Translations under genes and position numbers: made by a program
Source: CAZQQN01 sp964549595
GTDB lineage: Bacteria; Bacteroidota; Bacteroidia; CAILMK01; CAYYUA01
Length of the DNA: 11,367 nt
Direction: 5' to 3'
Assembly: GCA_964549595.1 (NCBI GenBank)
Contig: CAZJWK010000093.1
Location: 1-11,367 of the forward strand
The notes under the pieces: model-generated
Databases searched by the model: none
What the model was told of the DNA's origin: nothing
What the model saw: the letters and a program-made list of their open reading frames with translations, nothing else
Part shown: piece after piece, positions 1-5,847 of the stretch
Numbering within the stretch: position 1 is the first letter of the stretch
Layout: the number at the start of each line of letters is the position of its first letter

Positions 1-196
1 TGGGAATATCCAGCCAGGAAAAGGTGAACATTTTGTAATGGTGCTTGCCGTTGGTGTAGCCCCTGCTGTGCAGCCAATCTGCAAATTGGGGATCCCCCTC
101 ATTGAAGGTCTTATAAATCCAGGCCGATAACGGATACTGATAATTCAAGGGTACCATTTGAGGGGGGCGCATCTGAAAAGTCAACTGAAACCGCAT
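1..196 (-). CDS. cas6: Cas6 CRISPR-RNA endoribonuclease, N-terminal 65 residues (cut by window edge)
   Basis: Cas6 cuts the long CRISPR transcript within each repeat to release guide RNAs for type I or type III effector complexes; it acts in the cytoplasm. Reading from the ATG at 196-194, 65 codons run open to the window edge. The protein starts MRFQLTF, a typical first beta strand of the Cas6 ferredoxin-like fold. It continues with PLNYQYPLSAWIYK (residues 16-29), GDPQFADWLHSRGY (34-47) and YKMFTFSWLDIP (54-65), the order and spacing of the Cas6 N-terminus. The catalytic residues and the glycine-rich loop near the C-terminus lie outside. The call rests on remembered family patterns, not a search. 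The gene is read leftwards, so the rest of any cas operon would lie left of position 1. The subtype (I-B, III or other) cannot be told. A candidate promoter element lies 36 bases upstream of the start. Confidence 0.87.
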   Translation of the reverse strand, partial: MRFQLTFQMRPPQMVPLNYQYPLSAWIYKTFNEGDPQFADWLHSRGYTNGKHHYKMFTFSWLDIP

Positions 197-538
197 AAAT
201 CGTTGTGAAGTCTTTTAAGTCATTGTTTTATCAAATATAGGCATTAAAGCCCTTCTACCTAATAGGTATGTCACGAATGTCCTTGCAGGATATCCTGATT
301 AGTGCAAAAAAATATTGGCACACCTTTATTCCTGAATGTAGATTTTTTTTGATGCACCTTCCGTGGCTAACCCCTTATAGCAAATTAAATAGGTAGTGTA
401 AAAAGCATTTCAACTTTAATCTTTAACCAATCAACACCAATTTTGGATTTAGAAGGATGCTTTTAGGAAGTATTACTCATTGAAAGCAAGCAAAACATTG
501 ATTTTTTAAATACCTATTGGGTTTGGTATTTCCTTTTG
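197..538. other. Non-coding stretch between cas6 and the T9SS tail remnant; no CRISPR array
   Basis: About 340 bases without a supportable gene on either strand. I looked for regularly spaced direct repeats that could mark a CRISPR array or a degenerate last repeat and saw none. Two small inverted repeats are present: TACCTA-A-TAGGTA at 256-268, and AAATACC/GGTATTT (508-514 and 525-531) with a 10-base loop. The second lies just beyond the T9SS remnant stop, but the run following it on the minus strand is A-rich, so it is a poor terminator. The stretch near 196 carries the candidate cas6 promoter element. Confidence 0.5.
232..239 (-). promoter_or_regulatory. Candidate Bacteroidota -7 element (TATATTTG) upstream of cas6
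   Basis: On the minus strand the octamer TATATTTG fits the Bacteroidota consensus TAnnTTTG exactly. It ends 36 bases before the cas6 ATG, which would leave a 5' leader of roughly 30 bases. No clear TTTG/TTG box is seen about 19 bases further upstream, so only half of the promoter is supported. In AT-rich DNA this octamer can occur by chance. Confidence 0.33.
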
Positions 539-613
539 CTATTCCACAACCCTTTTTTTAAAGGCTTTGCCTTCTTCATTCTGCACTTCCAGGACATAAA
601 CAACGGAAGGCAT
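539..613 (-). pseudogene. Orphaned end of a T9SS type A sorting domain
   Basis: A 24-codon open stretch ending in TAG reads SVVYVLEVQNEEGKAFKKRV at its core. This matches the last strands of the T9SS C-terminal sorting domain, normally of the form (P)SGxYxLxVxxxxGxxxxKxVVx. The intact secreted protein at 3574-5205 in this window ends in the same way (SGIYFLQAENEKGSTVKKVV). An in-frame TGA lies three codons before the ATG at 613, and the YPNP strand and the body of the protein are missing. It is therefore the 3' scrap of a deleted gene for an exported protein, not a functional small ORF. It lies immediately downstream of yjbQ on the same strand. Confidence is limited by its shortness. Confidence 0.6.
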
Positions 614-642
614 GATTTTTCAACTTTGTTAATCCCATTTTA

Positions 643-726
643 TTAGCTGTAAATAGTCATTATTAGTTTTCTTTTAACTGGCTTATCCCGAAACTCGCAA
701 AGGTAAACCCCCTGCCAGCACACCAA
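643..726 (-). other. Frameshifted true C-terminus of YjbQ
   Basis: In the frame next to that of the YjbQ ORF, codons from 726 to the stop at 643-645 read LVCWQGVYLCEFRDKPVKRK followed by LIMTIYS. This is the WQGIYLCExRD-type ending expected of UPF0047 proteins. Joining residues 1-109 of the ORF to these 27 residues gives 136 residues, the usual size of the family. The simplest repair is one added T, so that AAT TGG becomes AAT TTG G at 723-728. Whether the change is biological or a sequencing error cannot be told. No convincing slippery heptamer is seen that would suggest programmed frameshifting. Confidence 0.8.
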
Positions 727-1052
727 TTCAACTTTCCATGAGTTATTGGTATAGGTAAGGAATGACCAGTCATGGTACTTTTCACATGGCTGGGTATATC
801 ATCCGGGCCTAAGCGCGTGTGGGTGTAAAAGGCCTGGTTTTCGGGGATAATTTGATTCATGATTTTCTCAAAATCAACCCGGACAGACGGGTCTCCATTT
901 TCATTAATGGCAAGGCCGGCCGAGGTATGCTTGATGAAGATGTTCATCAGGCTTTTTTCCGGAAATTGACCGATTGGTTTTAAAATTTCGTTGGTTATTA
1001 AATAAATCCCTCTGGAATAAGGCTTCAGTTGAATTGCTTGTTGTGTTACCAT
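663..1052 (-). CDS. yjbQ: YjbQ/UPF0047 family protein, C-terminus frameshifted
   Basis: Members of this family (UPF0047, annotated as secondary thiamine-phosphate synthase enzyme) are small trimeric cytoplasmic proteins with a metal site; the true cellular role is unsettled. Visible family motifs are IKHTSAGLAINENGDP (residues 40-55), RLGPDDIPSHVK (80-91) and the segment SLPIPITHGKL (98-108). Histidines 42, 78 and 89 are the likely metal ligands. From residue 110 the reading (WCAGRGFTFASF...) no longer resembles the family, whereas the neighbouring frame gives the expected WQGVYLCEFRD, so a one-base loss near 723-728 is inferred (separate entry). The ATG at 1052 is preceded by GGAAAAAA. The same start region, with GGAAGAAAAA, recurs in the duplicated segment near 3155. 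The gene stands alone, with a broken membrane-protein gene upstream. Confidence 0.85.
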   Translation of the reverse strand: MVTQQAIQLKPYSRGIYLITNEILKPIGQFPEKSLMNIFIKHTSAGLAINENGDPSVRVDFEKIMNQIIPENQAFYTHTRLGPDDIPSHVKSTMTGHSLPIPITHGKLNWCAGRGFTFASFGISQLKEN

Positions 1053-1257
1053 TTTTTTCCATTGACGAGTTAGGGCTTGGCTTTCATCCCTCAGTTTGAT
1101 TCAAATGAATGTTAGCGCGTTTATGAAAATGCCAAATACCAATTTGAACAGTAAGATGATCATCGGATTCAATTTTTGGGATTCAGGTCCTCCCCTGCTA
1201 AAACAATCATTATTTAAAAAAAGAGCTAAGGCTGTAGAGAAAAAAGGCTGCTTTACC
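1029..1257. repeat. Segmental duplication, copy 1
   Basis: This segment matches 3132-3377. The longest exact run is 48 bases (1096-1143 against 3201-3248), with shorter identical blocks on both sides and small indels that shorten this copy. It contains the first eight codons and start region of yjbQ, the gap, and the 3' part of the small membrane-protein gene. It ends exactly where the transposase remnant begins, at about 1258. In this copy yjbQ continues normally to the left, while the membrane gene is broken. Confidence 0.88.
1101..1257 (-). pseudogene. Broken copy of the small membrane-protein gene
   Basis: On the minus strand this stretch corresponds to the C-terminal part of the intact 87-residue membrane protein at 3206-3469. 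The last residues are preserved, with GPESQKLN followed by a divergent stretch and LVFGIFINALTFI before the TGA at 1103-1101. Upstream of this a one-base deletion (GGGGAGGACCT against GGTGAAGGTCCT in the intact copy) breaks the frame, further bases are missing near 1231-1245, and similarity stops at 1257, where transposase-like sequence begins. The N-terminal half is absent. The copy is dead. Confidence 0.75.
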
Positions 1258-1258
1258 C

Positions 1259-1564
1259 CCTGAGCGGGTTCAAGCCCATCAGATCTATGCTAATCGTCAA
1301 TACCTCAGAGAACGAGTAATACCATTAACAGCGCCAAAACTGAGGCTTCCGGTCAAAGAGGATCAAAATAATAGGGCTCAAAAAAAGAAAGCCAGGGAAG
1401 AAGCCAAGTAGCGTAATGCCATAGAGGGAAAAATCCAACAGGAAAAGCAACAATACAACTCGATTAGAATAAGAGCGAAATTGCCCAATACTTCAGCCAG
1501 TTAGAAAGGAGCCATTAGCTTTACAATGAATCTATGCCATGCCCTGCATTTAGCAGGAGGATAG
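1259..1564 (+). pseudogene. Decayed C-terminal half of an IS5-like DDE transposase
   Basis: One reading frame through this stretch gives a recognisable transposase end: ERVQAHQIYANRQYLRERVI, then PKLRLPVKEDQNNRAQKKKA, REEAK, RNAIEGKIQQEKQQYNSIRI, RAKLPNTSAS and a closing MNL. This is the pattern of IS5-family (IS5/IS1182-like) transposases, which usually read ADQIY, RNAIEGKFGQGK, AKLPNTSASWI and FFVMNL. The frame is broken by TAG at 1409-1411, TAG at 1502-1504 and TAG at 1562-1564. The aspartate expected in ADQIY is histidine here, so a catalytic residue is lost; the glutamate of AIEGK remains. The N-terminal half and the insertion-sequence ends are not seen. The left junction at 1258 abuts the duplicated segment. 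The exact IS family would need a search. Confidence 0.78.
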
Positions 1565-2003
1565 CAAAATCTTTAGAAATAGGCAGTTAAGGGGGTTATT
1601 TTCATGAGATTAATGGGAGAGGAATATCCATGGGGCCCAAATTTTACGCTTAAAAAGGCCAATTGGAGTCAAATTTGAGCTAATTGCTTAAACAAGCATT
1701 TAAAACAAAAGAAGCAGATGATAATGGTAACCATCCGAAATTCATTATTCTACCTATCTCCCGATTTTTTGAGTAAGCCCTATTTACCAATGCTTGCAAT
1801 ATTTTCTATTACATCCCAAATCGATCCCACTTTTAAACCGCCTGCTTATAAAATCTAATAATTCAATTTTTAACTTTTGCATTTAGTTATTAATACAAAA
1901 GATGATGGTATAATCCTTTTCTTCCAGGATCAAGAATTTTTAGTGAAGGATTCTGGGAGGAGGCTCCCTTTTTATTCAACATGGTTACCTTTGTTTCAGC
2001 GTT
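1565..2003. other. Gene-poor stretch between transposase remnant and FkbM gene
   Basis: About 440 bases in which I find no supportable gene or RNA. The first part may still be the trailing end of the lost insertion sequence, but no terminal inverted repeat is recognised. A 64-codon open frame from a TTG at 1877 to 2071 overlaps the FkbM start, has no recognisable family and is not called. The AT-rich stretch near 1845-1885 probably carries the promoter of the downstream gene; it includes TAACTTTT, one mismatch from the -7 consensus, which is weak evidence. Confidence 0.4.
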
Positions 2004-2798
2004 ATGATAGGAAGAATCAAGCAATTATTAGCTCGGTTACTGGGTATGAACAATTACCTGCTTTTCATTAGCCGGGCCTATTTTTATTTATACCAGCTTG
2101 GGATCCTTAAAAACCAATATCCGGAAAATTATTTAGTAAAGAGGTTGGTTAGTAAAGGTGATTATGTCATTGATTTAGGGGCTAACCTGGGCTATTTCAC
2201 GTTACCAATATCTCATATAATAGCTGAAGAGGGAAAAATCTGGGCCGTTGAGCCAATTCCTGTTTTCAATGAAATTCTCCGGGCCAATCAAAAACTTTCC
2301 CGTTTTCCGAATAACATTTATTTAATGCCCTATGCGCTTAGTGAAAAGAATGGCGAGGTGATAACAATGGAAGTACCTTTCCGGAATGGGGTGATCAGGC
2401 ATGGTTTATCCGCTGTAAAAGAGAATGATAACCAACCACAAGATCCCGTTAAAACATACCAGGTGACAAGCTACAATCCGGCCACTTTATTTTCAGCGTT
2501 ACAAAAACTGGATTTCATTAAATGTGATGTGGAGGGATATGAGGTTCATATCATTCCACAACTTAAAGATGTGATAAAAACCTTTCTACCTGTTATACAG
2601 ATTGAAATGGGCCCTCCTGATAATAGAAAGACCATATATGAGTTGCTAAGGCCAATGGGGTATGAAGTTTATGGGCTTGCGTATCCTAAACTATTCAAAG
2701 GGCCTAAAGCCGTGGAAAAAATAGCGGGCGATTTTTACTTTGTTCCATGGGAGCAAACAGAGGAGTTTGAAAAGAATATGAAACTAACCGTGGTTTAA
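2004..2798 (+). CDS. FkbM family SAM-dependent methyltransferase
   Basis: FkbM-type enzymes move a methyl group from S-adenosylmethionine, most often to a hydroxyl on a sugar or polyketide. In Bacteroidota they usually sit in polysaccharide or glycan loci. The 264-residue protein has the class I methyltransferase fold: motif I VIDLGANLG at residues 55-63, the acidic end of the second strand AVEP at 81-84 with E83 as the likely ribose ligand, and the family signature LDFIKCDVEGYE at 169-180. The length is normal. The ATG at 2004 gives the usual short helical lead (MIGRIKQLLARLL) before the core; M15 at 2046 is an alternative. No clear ribosome binding site is seen. A decayed glycosyltransferase follows 10 bases after the stop on the same strand, which suggests both once belonged to one glycan operon. 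The methyl acceptor cannot be inferred. Confidence 0.9.
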   Translation: MIGRIKQLLARLLGMNNYLLFISRAYFYLYQLGILKNQYPENYLVKRLVSKGDYVIDLGANLGYFTLPISHIIAEEGKIWAVEPIPVFNEILRANQKLSRFPNNIYLMPYALSEKNGEVITMEVPFRNGVIRHGLSAVKENDNQPQDPVKTYQVTSYNPATLFSALQKLDFIKCDVEGYEVHIIPQLKDVIKTFLPVIQIEMGPPDNRKTIYELLRPMGYEVYGLAYPKLFKGPKAVEKIAGDFYFVPWEQTEEFEKNMKLTVV

Positions 2799-2808
2799 AT
2801 AAGCTATT

Positions 2809-3131
2809 ATGGGTTACAAATTCACGACTTCCAAGATCTGTTTCAATAAAACCTGGAAGAGCTAAAAAGAACAATTGCTTCTGTTGATAAGCAAAACAGT
2901 AAGCCTTATCAACCCCTCATCATCGATGGCTCCACCGATTCTGCCATAAAAAATTTTCTCGAATCCACTGATCAACCTGATTACCGGGAATAGGTCAGTA
3001 AACCGGATGATAGCTTTAGTGACGCTTTTAATAAAAGAGTTTATTACGCCAAAGGGGATATTATCCATTTACTGAACTCCGGGGGTATATACTAAGATGA
3101 AACGGTATTAGAAACTTTCCGGACGCAGCCA
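2809..3131 (+). pseudogene. Decayed family 2 glycosyltransferase (N-terminal domain)
   Basis: From 2853 to 3131 one frame reads as the N-terminal half of a GT2 glycosyltransferase: LEELKRTIASVDKQ, then PYQPLIIDGSTDSAIKNFLE, VSKPDDSFSDAFNK, AKGDIIHLLNSGG and DETVLETF. These correspond to the family blocks IIDGgSTDGT, SepDkGiYDAmNKg and AkGdiilfLNsDD. In-frame stops are TAG at 2991-2993 and TAA at 3093-3095, and the LNSDD metal-binding aspartates have become LNSGG. A frameshift before 2853 separates this part from an ATG at 2809 whose frame gives a plausible first strand (SKICFNKT). Similarity ends at about 3131, where the second copy of the duplicated segment starts, so the C-terminal half is gone. 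It follows the FkbM gene by 10 bases and was probably its operon partner. Confidence 0.8.
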
Positions 3132-3377
3132 TTGAATTGCTTGTTGGGTTACCATTTTTTCTTCCATTAACGACTCAAGGCTTGCCTTTCATTCCCCAGG
3201 TTGATTCAAATGAATGTTAGCGCGTTTATGAAAATGCCAAATACCAATGTGAACAGTAAGATCGTTTTCGTATTCAATTTTTGGGATTCAGGACCTTCAC
3301 CTGCTAAAATAATTATCATTAGACAAAAAGGGGCTAAGGCAGTAGTTAAAAAAGACTTCCAAAAGGTTGCTTTACCC
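3132..3377. repeat. Segmental duplication, copy 2
   Basis: This is the partner of 1029-1257. On the minus strand it holds most of the intact small membrane-protein gene, the gap, the yjbQ ribosome-binding region and the first eight yjbQ codons (MVTQQAIQ, 3155-3132). After these codons the sequence runs directly into the glycosyltransferase pseudogene, so this copy of yjbQ is cut off. The exact 48-base run at 3201-3248 and the shared gene order show that it is one block, not two chance matches. Confidence 0.88.
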
Positions 3378-3469
3378 AGTATAAAGTAAAATGAAGTAGC
3401 CAGAATCAGGGCTATTAAGACCGCCAAAACCAGCTGATAAGCTATTTTAACGATAGGTTGTTTTTTCAT
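3206..3469 (-). CDS. Small membrane protein of unknown function, three predicted helices
   Basis: I do not recognise this family. From the ATG at 3469 the protein has 87 residues with a basic start (MKKQPIVK) and three hydrophobic segments at about residues 9-29, 33-55 and 65-87. The second and third are joined by a polar loop (GEGPESQKLNTK). It is most likely an inner-membrane protein with little outside the bilayer. A TTG 33 bases further upstream would add eleven residues, but it lies inside a palindromic repeat. The ATG is preceded by AAAAAGGACC at suitable spacing, so I chose the ATG. A degenerate copy of the gene lies at 1101-1257. In both places its 3' end lies about 50 bases before a yjbQ start, so the ancestral order was this gene followed by yjbQ on the same strand. 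Conservation of the open frame in this copy only suggests it is the functional one. Confidence 0.62.
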   Translation of the reverse strand: MKKQPIVKIAYQLVLAVLIALILATSFYFILGKATFWKSFLTTALAPFCLMIIILAGEGPESQKLNTKTILLFTLVFGIFINALTFI

Positions 3470-3492
3470 GGATTGGTCCTTTTTATAGGAAT

Positions 3493-3525
3493 AGACCTCC
3501 AAGGTTTCGAAAACCTTGGAGGTCT
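3493..3525. repeat. Dispersed palindrome, copy A (15-base arms)
   Basis: AGACCTCCAAGGTTT (3493-3507) and its exact reverse complement (3511-3525) flank the loop CGA. The core recurs at 5850-5876. It lies 49 bases beyond the stop of the T9SS gene and just upstream of the small membrane-protein gene. No T-run follows on either strand, so it is better described as a dispersed repeat than as a classical terminator, although the hairpin could still protect or end the T9SS transcript. Confidence 0.85.
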
Positions 3526-3573
3526 TGAAGGTTTAAGTTCTTGAAAATTATTAAATCGAGTTGTTTACTAGCT

Positions 3574-5205
3574 TTACTTTACCACCACCTTTTTAACCGT
3601 ACTGCCTTTTTCATTTTCCGCTTGCAGGAAGTAAATCCCGGATGGGACAGATAAATCCCAGGTTTTTTGAGGGGATGACATTTGTGTTTGTTGTAAGACT
3701 TGCCCTTGGGCTGAGTAAAGCGTTAGCTGGGCTGACGTTGCTTTTTCCGGTAGGATTAATTGAAGGTCTCCAGCAGTAGGATTAGGGTACAGGGATAAGT
3801 TAAGAGACCTTTTAGAGAAGTTTTCCAAGCCACTAGTTCCAGTAAAATTGGGAACCGACCAAAGGAAACCACTACCGCCACCCCTGGCAAGGAAGCTTGA
3901 ATCGCCAAATTTGACATCCCCATTAAACCTGCCGCCTATAAAAGTTGTATCATTTATTGAAGTGATTCCCGAAAAACTGGCAAATGAAAACCCCGCATTT
4001 CCTTGAGTAACCAAGCTTTTAGCCAGTTGATTGTTTTCATTTAACCAGCCAGCCCATCCTTCTCCCCTGGCAGAAGTTTGGATCGTATCACCAAAAAGGG
4101 TTAAACCGTTTTCAACGTTAGTGTATAAATGAGGCTTACCGTTAATTACATCAACATTTAAGTCATTGTCAAATTCTCCTGGTCTTCCGGCTGTATGGCT
4201 ATAAACGACTTCACCATCATCATTTAACCTCAGGAGCAATTTATCATAATCCGACTTCGGAGTCCTGAATGCTTTGTTATCAAATATCATGGAATCTTTA
4301 AACCTACCGGATACCCATAAATGACTATTCCCCTTTTCAATTGCCATATCGCCTATCCAAAAATTACCGACAGGGGCAACGTTACTCCATTGGGAATTCA
4401 GATTCTGGTCCATCTTTGTAAAGAAGATACGCGAATTGGTATTCCCTGAGGGGATAATTTGGTTACCTCCCAATGATAAGGTTTCTTCGTTAGCGGCCCC
4501 TCCTAAGTATAGCTGGTTTTTGTGTGTTTCTACATCCAAAAGAAAATGGGAAGTATCAAGGGTGTAAGTCCACTCATTAGTCCCATTGTCATTAAATTTG
4601 GAAATGAAGGAAATATTGCCTCTATCTTTATACCATTTGTTGTCAATCTGTATAGAATCTGCATTAAAACCGGTGATAAATGTTTCGTTTTGCTTGTTAA
4701 GGGAAAGCTTTAAATGATTGGTTTTAATTGTTGTAGCCCATTGAACGTTTCCTTCCTTGTTTAAATTTAAAATGGCATATTTATTTCCATTTACATTTTC
4801 CGTTAAAGTGTCTTTATCGCCTATTTTGATCCATTCAAAAAAAGAAATGGCCAATACCGTATTGCCATTATTCGTAGCCAGGCCTTGTACTTGATTGAAT
4901 GCATATCCTCCGAACTGCCTAACCCAACTAATTTCGTTGTCGGTAGTAACTTTAGCTAAATAAGCATCTCGGGATTTACCATTTGATGTAATGGTATCAT
5001 TCTGGCCAAAACTTATAAGAGTGGTATCGAACAACTGTAAACTATCCGTATGAAAACCGGCTATCATAAGGTGTTCATCCTGGGTTTTTGCCAAGTCATG
5101 AACTTCATCAAAATTGGTACTGGCAATTTTTTGTAGTTTCTGAGCATCTGTGAAACCACTTAAAAAGGTAGTCATTAGTAAAATTAAGAAAAAACCTTTT
5201 GTCAT
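3574..5205 (-). CDS. T9SS-exported repeat protein with C-terminal type A sorting domain
   Basis: A 543-residue protein, probably exported through the Sec pathway and then the type IX system to the cell surface or medium. It begins with a signal peptide (MTKGFFLILLMTTFLSGFTDA, likely cut before Q22). The body carries repeats of the kind seen in SBBP-type beta-propeller proteins, in which a strand with a trailing tryptophan recurs: YLAKVTTDNEISWVRQFGG, LNLNKEGNVQWATTI, SKFNDNGTNEWTYTL and LRLNDDGEVVYSHTAGRPGE. Residues 471-543 form the sorting domain, with SLYPNPTAGDLQL, the strand LYSAQGQVL, then SGIYFLQAENEKG and the basic end KKVVVK. No catalytic motif is seen, so an enzyme function is not supported; adhesion or ligand binding is only a guess. 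The ATG at 5205 is preceded by GAAGGGAA. The gene follows the cysteine-rich gene on the same strand, but a strong terminator separates them. Confidence 0.88.
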   Translation of the reverse strand: MTKGFFLILLMTTFLSGFTDAQKLQKIASTNFDEVHDLAKTQDEHLMIAGFHTDSLQLFDTTLISFGQNDTITSNGKSRDAYLAKVTTDNEISWVRQFGGYAFNQVQGLATNNGNTVLAISFFEWIKIGDKDTLTENVNGNKYAILNLNKEGNVQWATTIKTNHLKLSLNKQNETFITGFNADSIQIDNKWYKDRGNISFISKFNDNGTNEWTYTLDTSHFLLDVETHKNQLYLGGAANEETLSLGGNQIIPSGNTNSRIFFTKMDQNLNSQWSNVAPVGNFWIGDMAIEKGNSHLWVSGRFKDSMIFDNKAFRTPKSDYDKLLLRLNDDGEVVYSHTAGRPGEFDNDLNVDVINGKPHLYTNVENGLTLFGDTIQTSARGEGWAGWLNENNQLAKSLVTQGNAGFSFASFSGITSINDTTFIGGRFNGDVKFGDSSFLARGGGSGFLWSVPNFTGTSGLENFSKRSLNLSLYPNPTAGDLQLILPEKATSAQLTLYSAQGQVLQQTQMSSPQKTWDLSVPSGIYFLQAENEKGSTVKKVVVK

Positions 5206-5237
5206 TTCCCTTCAATTTAAAATGTTTTATAAAATAT

Positions 5238-5276
5238 AAAAAGGGGGAGCGCAATTTTTGCCCTTGCCCCCTTTTT
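5238..5276 (-). terminator. Rho-independent terminator after the cysteine-rich gene
   Basis: AAAAAGGGGG (5238-5247) pairs exactly with CCCCCTTTTT (5267-5276), and an inner GCAA/TTGC pair (5251-5254 and 5258-5261) is enclosed. On the minus strand the stem is followed by TTTTTATATTTTAT. It begins 20 bases after the stop of the gene at 5297-5779, so it should end that transcript before the T9SS gene. The stem could also work on the plus strand, but no plus-strand gene reads into it. Confidence 0.82.
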
Positions 5277-5296
5277 AATGTCTTCAAGTTACCTTA

Positions 5297-5779
5297 TTAG
5301 CCGCCATCGCCTTGATATAGCGTATATTCATACACATTCTTGATTCCTCCGTCTGATAATTGTATTGTGGTTTTTTCCCAACCGGTAATTTCCAAATCAA
5401 CATCCGGAATAGGTAAATGTAAATTGTAAACTGTCACGTCTCCGTCTACGAATTTTTCGGTTATTTCAATGCAAGGACCACATCCACTAACGCTTGTTTC
5501 ATCACAAGTACCATCGGAATTTTCATAACAAACGCATGTAACTTTTCTTTCTGGTCCATCCCAAACGAAATCCCCACCACAAGTCTTATCTTCTAATTTT
5601 GTACTTCCATCTCCCGGTGGGTCGGTTTCTTGGGTGGTTTGCCCCTCAACATGAGAAACACCCAATAAAAACATAAAAGCTGCTGTTAACGTCATCAATT
5701 TTGCAAGTTTCCTCAGTACGAATTTTTGTTCAACAATTAATTTTTGAATGGCAATAATAAAAAAAAATATACTTATCAT
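5297..5779 (-). CDS. Small secreted cysteine-rich protein of unknown function
   Basis: I do not recognise the family. The open frame of 160 residues has a hydrophobic stretch that works best as a signal peptide at about residues 29-46 (MTLTAAFMFLLGVSHVEG, then QTTQE), preceded by a basic part (LRKLAK). The ATG at 5779 gives an unusually long lead; M29 at 5695 would give a compact secreted protein of 132 residues, so the true start is uncertain. After a low-complexity linker (ETDPPGDGSTKLEDK) six cysteines cluster within 37 residues, at 67, 82, 84, 92, 100 and 103, a pattern that fits three disulfides in an exported protein. The C-terminal part is acidic and probably beta-rich, ending YTLYQGDGG, with no T9SS sorting domain. 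A strong terminator follows, so it is a single-gene unit. A periplasmic or outer-membrane place is inferred from the signal peptide only. Confidence 0.68.
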   Translation of the reverse strand: MISIFFFIIAIQKLIVEQKFVLRKLAKLMTLTAAFMFLLGVSHVEGQTTQETDPPGDGSTKLEDKTCGGDFVWDGPERKVTCVCYENSDGTCDETSVSGCGPCIEITEKFVDGDVTVYNLHLPIPDVDLEITGWEKTTIQLSDGGIKNVYEYTLYQGDGG

Positions 5780-5847
5780 ATTTTTATGAAAAAATGTCGC
5801 TAAAGGGATAAAAATATTTTTCGATGGGTCTTAATAAGGGGATTTTT

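Noticed and set aside
197..642. Possible CRISPR array beside cas6
   Set aside because: No direct repeat of 25-40 bases with regular spacing is visible on either strand in this stretch.
1877..2071. 64-codon TTG-started frame upstream of and overlapping FkbM
   Set aside because: It has no ribosome binding site and no recognised family, and it overlaps the FkbM start in another frame.
2862..3068. 68-codon minus-strand frame
   Set aside because: It is antisense to the decayed glycosyltransferase, whose plus-strand translation matches a known family across the whole stretch.
5468..5479. CGPC in the cysteine-rich protein, the classical thioredoxin active-site sequence
   Set aside because: The surrounding residues (VSGCGPCIEITEKF) and the lack of any thioredoxin-fold strands or the cis-proline block do not fit; it is one pair in a six-cysteine cluster.
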